Positions 59,363 through 64,000 of a stretch of DNA of 64,000 bases are shown in pieces. Numbering within the stretch: the first letter of the stretch is position 1; every line of letters begins with the position of its first letter. The notes beneath the pieces were generated by a model. It worked only from the letters and a program-made list of their open reading frames with translations, was not told where the DNA came from and made no database searches. The position numbers and the translations under genes are program-made. Origin of the DNA: Erigeron canadensis (Eukaryota > Streptophyta > Magnoliopsida > Asterales > Asteraceae); the NCBI RefSeq assembly GCF_010389155.1, contig NC_057761.1, positions 58,836,587 to 58,900,586 of the forward strand, written 5' to 3'.

Positions 59363-59818
59363 ATGGCGTCCTAATCATTAAATAAGAATGTTCATCGACC
59401 TCGTCTAACCGAACAAGAGATGAAAACACGAATCATGGCTGATATCAAAGAGGATACCCTCCTTCAAACTGAAGTCTCTAACCAAACGGGTTACCTACGG
59501 GAGAAAAGGCGATAATGCGAGCATCAGCTTGAGGCAATAAAAGCACCAGGTCGCAAGGTCTCAAAGCACGAAGAGACATATTCTATGTTTCTGCAGGATG
59601 AGATCAATAAGATAAAGAGGGTGGTCGATGACGTTTTTAACGTTGGTCACACGTTGAGTGACTAGTGCACTTGAGCCGAATCGTATCATGACAACTGCGG
59701 GGAAGACAAAAGTATTTGGGAAGTCAAATGCCCGCAACACGACAAGTGGTGGGCAAACGAAAGCGCTTACCATGGCTTAGGGAAAATGCCAATCAAAGAT
59801 GATGAAGATGAAGAGTAA
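59363..59818 (+). pseudogene. 151-codon element ORF with four premature stops
   Basis: Start and final TAA are in the same frame and no indel breaks it, but codon 4 (TAA), a TAA after LREKRR, and a TAG and a TGA after HTLSD interrupt it. It reads LNKNVHRPRLTEQEMKTRIM, ADIKEDTLLQTEVSNQTGYL, KHEETYSMFLQDEINKIKRV, and ends KDDEDEE. The MAS-S start, the MADI motif and LQDEINKIK parallel MASSS, MADI and LQEKYEKIQ of the divergent minus-strand ORF, so the two look like diverged paralogues. All four stops are one C-to-T step from Gln or Arg codons. Function unknown. Confidence 0.55.
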
Positions 59819-60100
59819 TTTTAATGATTATGTATTTCGTGTTTTTTTTATCAAGTACTATGTTTTTTTTAATTTTGTGTTGTCTTTTATTTTTAAATAC
59901 TGTAATTTGTGTGTTATTCATAAAATGTGTTTTTTTATTATATTTGAATGGTGTTTGTTAATTAAATTAAAGATAAAAGAATTGATGATGTGACGAATAA
60001 GTCTTGAAGAAGACTATTTTATAGGCAGAGAGAATCTTGGGGGTACTACCGACGTGATAGTCATGACTCTCAAGAACTTTATTTATTATTAGAACCGGCC

Positions 60101-60874
60101 TAACGTAACAATTTACATGTTTGTCTACTCCGTTACTTGAACTTGGGCCAACATTTTGATGATGACTTCTACACTTGACAAATGCAAATACATATAGTAC
60201 TCCGTCTAAAAAGAGAGGTGATACTTTTAGTCAGTGTACAATTTGTACAAATCAAAATCCCTTTATAAAAAGTTGATTGATTTGCACCAAAAGGCCATGA
60301 GCCCATGACCCATGAATGATAAAGGTTGTGACGTGTCATCCACTCACGTGCAGCTCCAGTCCAAAACACCTTTTACTCTCTTGTCCCCATTGCATTCATA
60401 AAGCTACAATCTTTAGGGTTAATATCAAAATACACCCTCACCTTTTACTTATTGTAGTTTCTATACCTAAAGATCTGTTTATAAAATGGATAACCTACCA
60501 GTTCCACACAAAATTAGAACCATTGACCCTTGTTATTGACCCTTGTTTCTATGTTTATACACCGACTGCTAGACTGCCAGACTAAAAATCTGTTAATATA
60601 ACTAACAGCTAACACCAATTCATTCATTTGACTTACAAACTGCCGAAGAGCAAATCCAACAAATACAGATTTACTGAGAACTTACAAGAGGCTGTTTCTT
60701 TCACACTTTTGAGAAACTTTGCCACTTTCACATCACACCCCACCCAGCAAAAAAAAAACAAAGAAAAAAAACCCCAAAAAACTTCTCACTAGAGACCCCC
60801 TAAAAGATGGATACAACAAAAGAGAAAAAGAAAAAAAAAATTATATAACAAAAGAAGATCATATTCGAGAAGGG
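60101..60874. other. Intergenic and neprosin gene 3' UTR
   Basis: The last few hundred bases before 60875 are presumably the 3' UTR of the neprosin gene (minus strand), with A-rich tracts at 60750-60840. ORFs at 60316-60585 and 60719-61177 are not credible. Confidence 0.4.
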
Positions 60875-63800
60875 TCAAGGGCAATTTGGGTTTTTCCCAG
60901 GGCCTCCATAGTAAAAGTAGTGACCCCAATCACTATTGCTTCCGGTTTGGACATCGTAACAATTGGATTGTTCGGTGAATGTGCCAAGATCTTTGGGGGT
61001 TTTGAGGTTATTCTCTTTATCAACAACTTGAATGTTTCTAAAATAACTTGCTTTACCAAACCCTTCTTCTGGGAAACGACCACTGCCCATTTGGGTCGAC
61101 GTGTGGTGTCCATCGGGCTCGGAATTGACGACCTCACCACCCCATTCAATCATCGAAGCACTGTCAGCCAAGTATGAGAACAAGAACGATGGCCAGTATC
61201 CCAACACATACCCATTCCCAAATTGCATCCACCAATTTCCTTCTTTTTGGTCCTAGATAAAGAATCACACACCAATTAATATGTTAATCATCAAAACAAT
61301 CATCTTTATTCCAAAATAAATCATGTTGATCAAATATACCATCCTACATTAATCTTTATTTGAGGAGGCAATATTGTTGGGTCAAAACATGTAACTTTCA
61401 TCCGCAAGGTTAAAAAATTTTAATAACAAAAAATATATATTTACAGTAATGATTAAGATAATTTCTTATAAATAAACTAGTAAGAACTTTTGACAGTATG
61501 CCCTTTTTAGTTACATTTGACCAACTTGACTATAACCCAGAGTTGACCCGTTACAACAAAAAAAGGGGATGAAATTGCCACTTATGCATGTGATAAAAGC
61601 CCTTAAGCAAAGACTAACCAAAGTTACCACGCTACATAAGTTATATCTATGATTGAGGCAGTAGATTGATTCCCTTTTGCAAACATGGGACTACCCAGGT
61701 TGGTGGCAACTAAAAAAATGCCAAGATTCTCATGTTAATTTTTTTTATAATTTATATCTTCACCAATGTTTAAGAACCTCATCACCTACCGAATAATTGT
61801 ATCTATTTAGCATCAACTTTATTTAATAAAGAAAAAGATAAAATAAAGATTGCCACTTTTTTCGAAGGATGACCAAAAAGGTGCACTACATCTTTAAATA
61901 ATGCATAAAATCAGCCCAACTGAGTTATTCCCGTTTAGTGCTTATCTTGAGCAAATTAGATTATTAATAATGCCCATAAACATAAACAAGATAATTAGGT
62001 TGGATTTGGAAGTTACCTTCCAGACAAGGATACTGATATCATACTGTGAATTCCTTAATGCTGAAACAGGTGATATGCTTGCACCCATTGCAATGTTACT
62101 ATTGATTTGTATAAAACCAGAGCACAATAGATTGTAGCAACCAGTAGCTTGATATGCATCACTCTGTACCCACAAAAATTATTCAAAGAGAAGACCCCAT
62201 CAATATTGATCATGTTTCAATGAAATAAATTCACATAAGCATTGTTATTGTTGTTGTACTTACAGTCCAGTAAGTGAACAGTCTTGTGTTGTTATCACCA
62301 TAAAGATCTGGACTGACCTGAAATATCATCAGATATATTTATTATACATAATTCAATTATGGAAGCATATATTCATCTCATCTCAATTAAATATACAGCT
62401 CTACATGATTGACTTCTTTTTCTGCCTTTTTCAAACTCTTTGGAAAAGCTCTACATTATTGATTTCTAGCCATTAATACTTTAAACATGCAAAATCACAA
62501 ATCTTTGGGAACAACGAACATGAAACGTATATGCTACTAGTATACCTGCCATCCTGCTTCAATGCTGTTAAGATCTTGGCCGAAAGAGCCACCTAAAATC
62601 CATATTTGTGACAAGCTAAACTCATTCGATTGTTGTATTTTCGGTTCCCATACGTTCATCGTTGCTTTTGCTCCATAATATTTGTCTCCCTCCACATAAG
62701 CTATGGCATGCTGTATGTTGCAAAACACATACAAAACCATTTAACATTACAAATTGTAAAAAAGGAATGATATAGCAATAGAGCCATTAACATGCATCTT
62801 TTTCATCACCTAATATTGACAAAACTATATTCTTAATTTCTTACCATAGACATAAATAAAATGGATACGAAAAAAATTAGAGAAAAACAAACAATTACTT
62901 AAGACTACAAAAACCATCAAAAAGGTGCATTATTTACATGAAACAGTTTCATTACCTTCTTATCTAGTTACAATGATGACACATTATGGAATGAATGCTT
63001 TTTTATCCATGTACACTCATAACCGTATGTATAATTCTTGAATAATAACAATTAAAACTTTAAAGATGGTGCATTTAGACATGGGGTTTACAGAAAAGTT
63101 ACAATTACTACTTTATTTTGTGATAAACTCATAATTATTAGAATTGTGTTTCTTTTTCCTTTTGTTTCTTCTACAGTTTCACTTCCGCTTTCATTACCTC
63201 TTTATCTATATCTATATCTATACTTCTATATCTATATATATCTATACTATATTATAAAGCAGATTCTCGTGTCTAACATTTTAAGTTTCAACATTTACTT
63301 CCCTAAAATGCCCCTTCTTTCAATTCTATATTACCAAACATCCTTTCTTTCTCCTCAAATCTCAACCAATCATCTTTTCTCTCTCTCCTCTATAAATCAT
63401 TTATTGCTCCAATTCATTCAAAATCTTTTATCTCACAAACCGTACATCAATAAATTATAAAAATTATATGGGTGTTCTTAAAATTTCATGTTCTTTCATT
63501 AGAGATGTCATTCGATATACTTTCGACGAATTTTTAAATCCACTTTATGACCTATCACCCCACCATCTCACCGCCACAACGCGCGGGTACTTACTCTTGT
63601 TTTGTATAATGATGGCATATTATGACATGAATCTTTATCTATTTATGCCTAAAATCATAGGTAATTATGAAACTAAAGAAGGGTAATCTAATCTTTAAGA
63701 TTGCATAGATTAACTCTAAAGAAAGTGCATTTAGACATATTGGTTTTTACTGTATAGAGCAAAACTCGTTAAGCCTTTTCTTTTTGTCAGAGATAAAGAG

Positions 63801-64000
63801 AAGGATTTGCAAATCACAAGCCTGAATGGTTGATGTGCAGAAAAAGCGTATACTTGTAAATAACAGCACCTAAAAATAATTATCTAATTACCATTACCAC
63901 ATTTTTCTCAGAGGCATAATGCGATAATCAATAAGTAAAAGCAATGGCTTTTTTTGTTGTTCACCATTTTGGTTTTTACATGCTGAATCTAATGGTTTTA
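60875..64000 (-). CDS. Neprosin-domain protein (DUF239), 3' exons only
   Basis: Four C-terminal exons, all phase 0 with GT-AG introns: 62710-62546 (HAIAYVEGDKYYGAKATMNV, WEPKIQQSNEFSLSQIWILG, GGSFGQDLNSIEAGWQ), 62317-62264 (VSPDLYGDNNTRLFTYWT), 62163-62017 (SDAYQATGCYNLLCSGFIQI to QYDISILVWK) and 61252-60875 (DQKEGNWWMQFGNGYVLGYW, SFLFSYLADSASMIEWGGEV, TSTQMGSGRFPEEGFGKASY, ending KNPNCP). This is the conserved C-terminal neprosin domain; the family includes a secreted proline-specific glutamic peptidase in pitcher plants, but most members are uncharacterised. The upstream exons (signal peptide and neprosin activation domain) must lie beyond 64000; none was found in 62711-64000, which would be a large intron containing a small Helitron. 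Coding is intact over the visible part. Confidence 0.92.
63241..63599 (+). mobile_element. Small Helitron, family 3, inside the neprosin intron
   Basis: Starts TCTATACTATATTATAAAGC after a host A. The body matches 19069-19522 almost throughout (CAATTCATTCAAAATCTTTT, CGACGAATTTTTAAATCCAC), and it ends CACCGCCACAACGCGCGGGT, then CTCTTG before T (degraded CTAG). It produces the spurious ORFs at 63146-63686. Confidence 0.7.

Larger units (their letters stand above)
56954..60100. mobile_element. Composite PIF/Harbinger-type element with TAA target duplication
   Basis: Left end GGCCGGTTCTTATAAGG and right end (inverted) GGCCGGTTCTAATAATAAAT form terminal inverted repeats. TAA stands outside both (56951-56953 and 60101-60103). 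Within 3147 bp there are three decayed ORFs (57283-57642 plus, 57858-59050 minus, 59363-59818 plus) and a nested hAT MITE. No DDE transposase is present, so it would need one in trans. Confidence 0.75.

Noticed and set aside
60719..61177. 152-residue plus-strand ORF
   Set aside because: Antisense to the last exon of the neprosin gene, which has clear homology on the minus strand.
63146..63686. Two ORFs (104 and 72 residues) with hydrophobic composition
   Set aside because: Fall within a family-3 Helitron also present at 19069-19522, where the ORFs are not conserved.

Overview
This is a stretch of AT-rich plant nuclear DNA, most likely from a eudicot and plausibly from Asteraceae. The evidence is intron-rich genes with GT-AG splicing, DEK1, neprosin, arabinogalactan-peptide and NIN-like protein families, and a dense load of plant Helitrons, PIF/Harbinger, hAT, Mutator-like and CACTA elements, tRNA-derived SINEs and a LINE tail. 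The species was not determined.

Layout. 1-31 kb is gene-poor and transposon-rich. Three small intronless arabinogalactan-peptide genes (45-224, 10978-11154, 28324-28500, all minus strand) are dispersed paralogues with matching TATA boxes. Between the second and third lies a broken NIN-like protein fragment (12.5-13.2 kb). The rest is mostly Helitrons (4.1-5.5, 8.2-9.3, 16.5-17.5, 19.1-19.5, 19.6-24.3 and about 25.4-25.8 kb), a probable Gypsy solo LTR, several MITEs with readable target-site duplications (TSDs), SINEs, and a 416-bp tandem duplication at 30.3-31.2 kb.

32.2-41.7 kb (minus) is a complete DEK1 phytocalpain gene. I could model it in 28 coding exons that stay in frame (about 2139 aa): an N-terminal multi-pass membrane region, a laminin-G-like region, a calpain protease core with Cys/His/Asn triad, and a C2-like domain.

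44-52.3 kb holds three tandem copies of one F-box gene, all broken. The first is split by a 2.5-kb PIF/Harbinger transposon flanked by TTA, the second has three frameshifts, and the third has lost its 5' half. A 5'-truncated LINE tail lies between the first two.

53-60 kb is again transposon territory: a Mutator-type foldback MITE with an 11-bp TSD, a Helitron end carrying an RPA1-like fragment, and a 3.15-kb Harbinger-type element (TSD TAA) with three decayed ORFs, one of which is split by a hAT MITE.

60.9 kb to the end (minus) is the 3' part of a neprosin-domain gene. Its 5' exons lie outside the window and a small Helitron sits in its large intron.

No operon-like cooperation is expected here. 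The apparently functional host genes are DEK1 (development), the AG-peptides (cell-surface proteoglycans) and the neprosin gene (secreted or vacuolar peptidase-like). No clearly novel system was found. The most unusual structures are the composite Harbinger element at 57-60 kb, the dissectable F-box insertion, and two splice oddities in DEK1.
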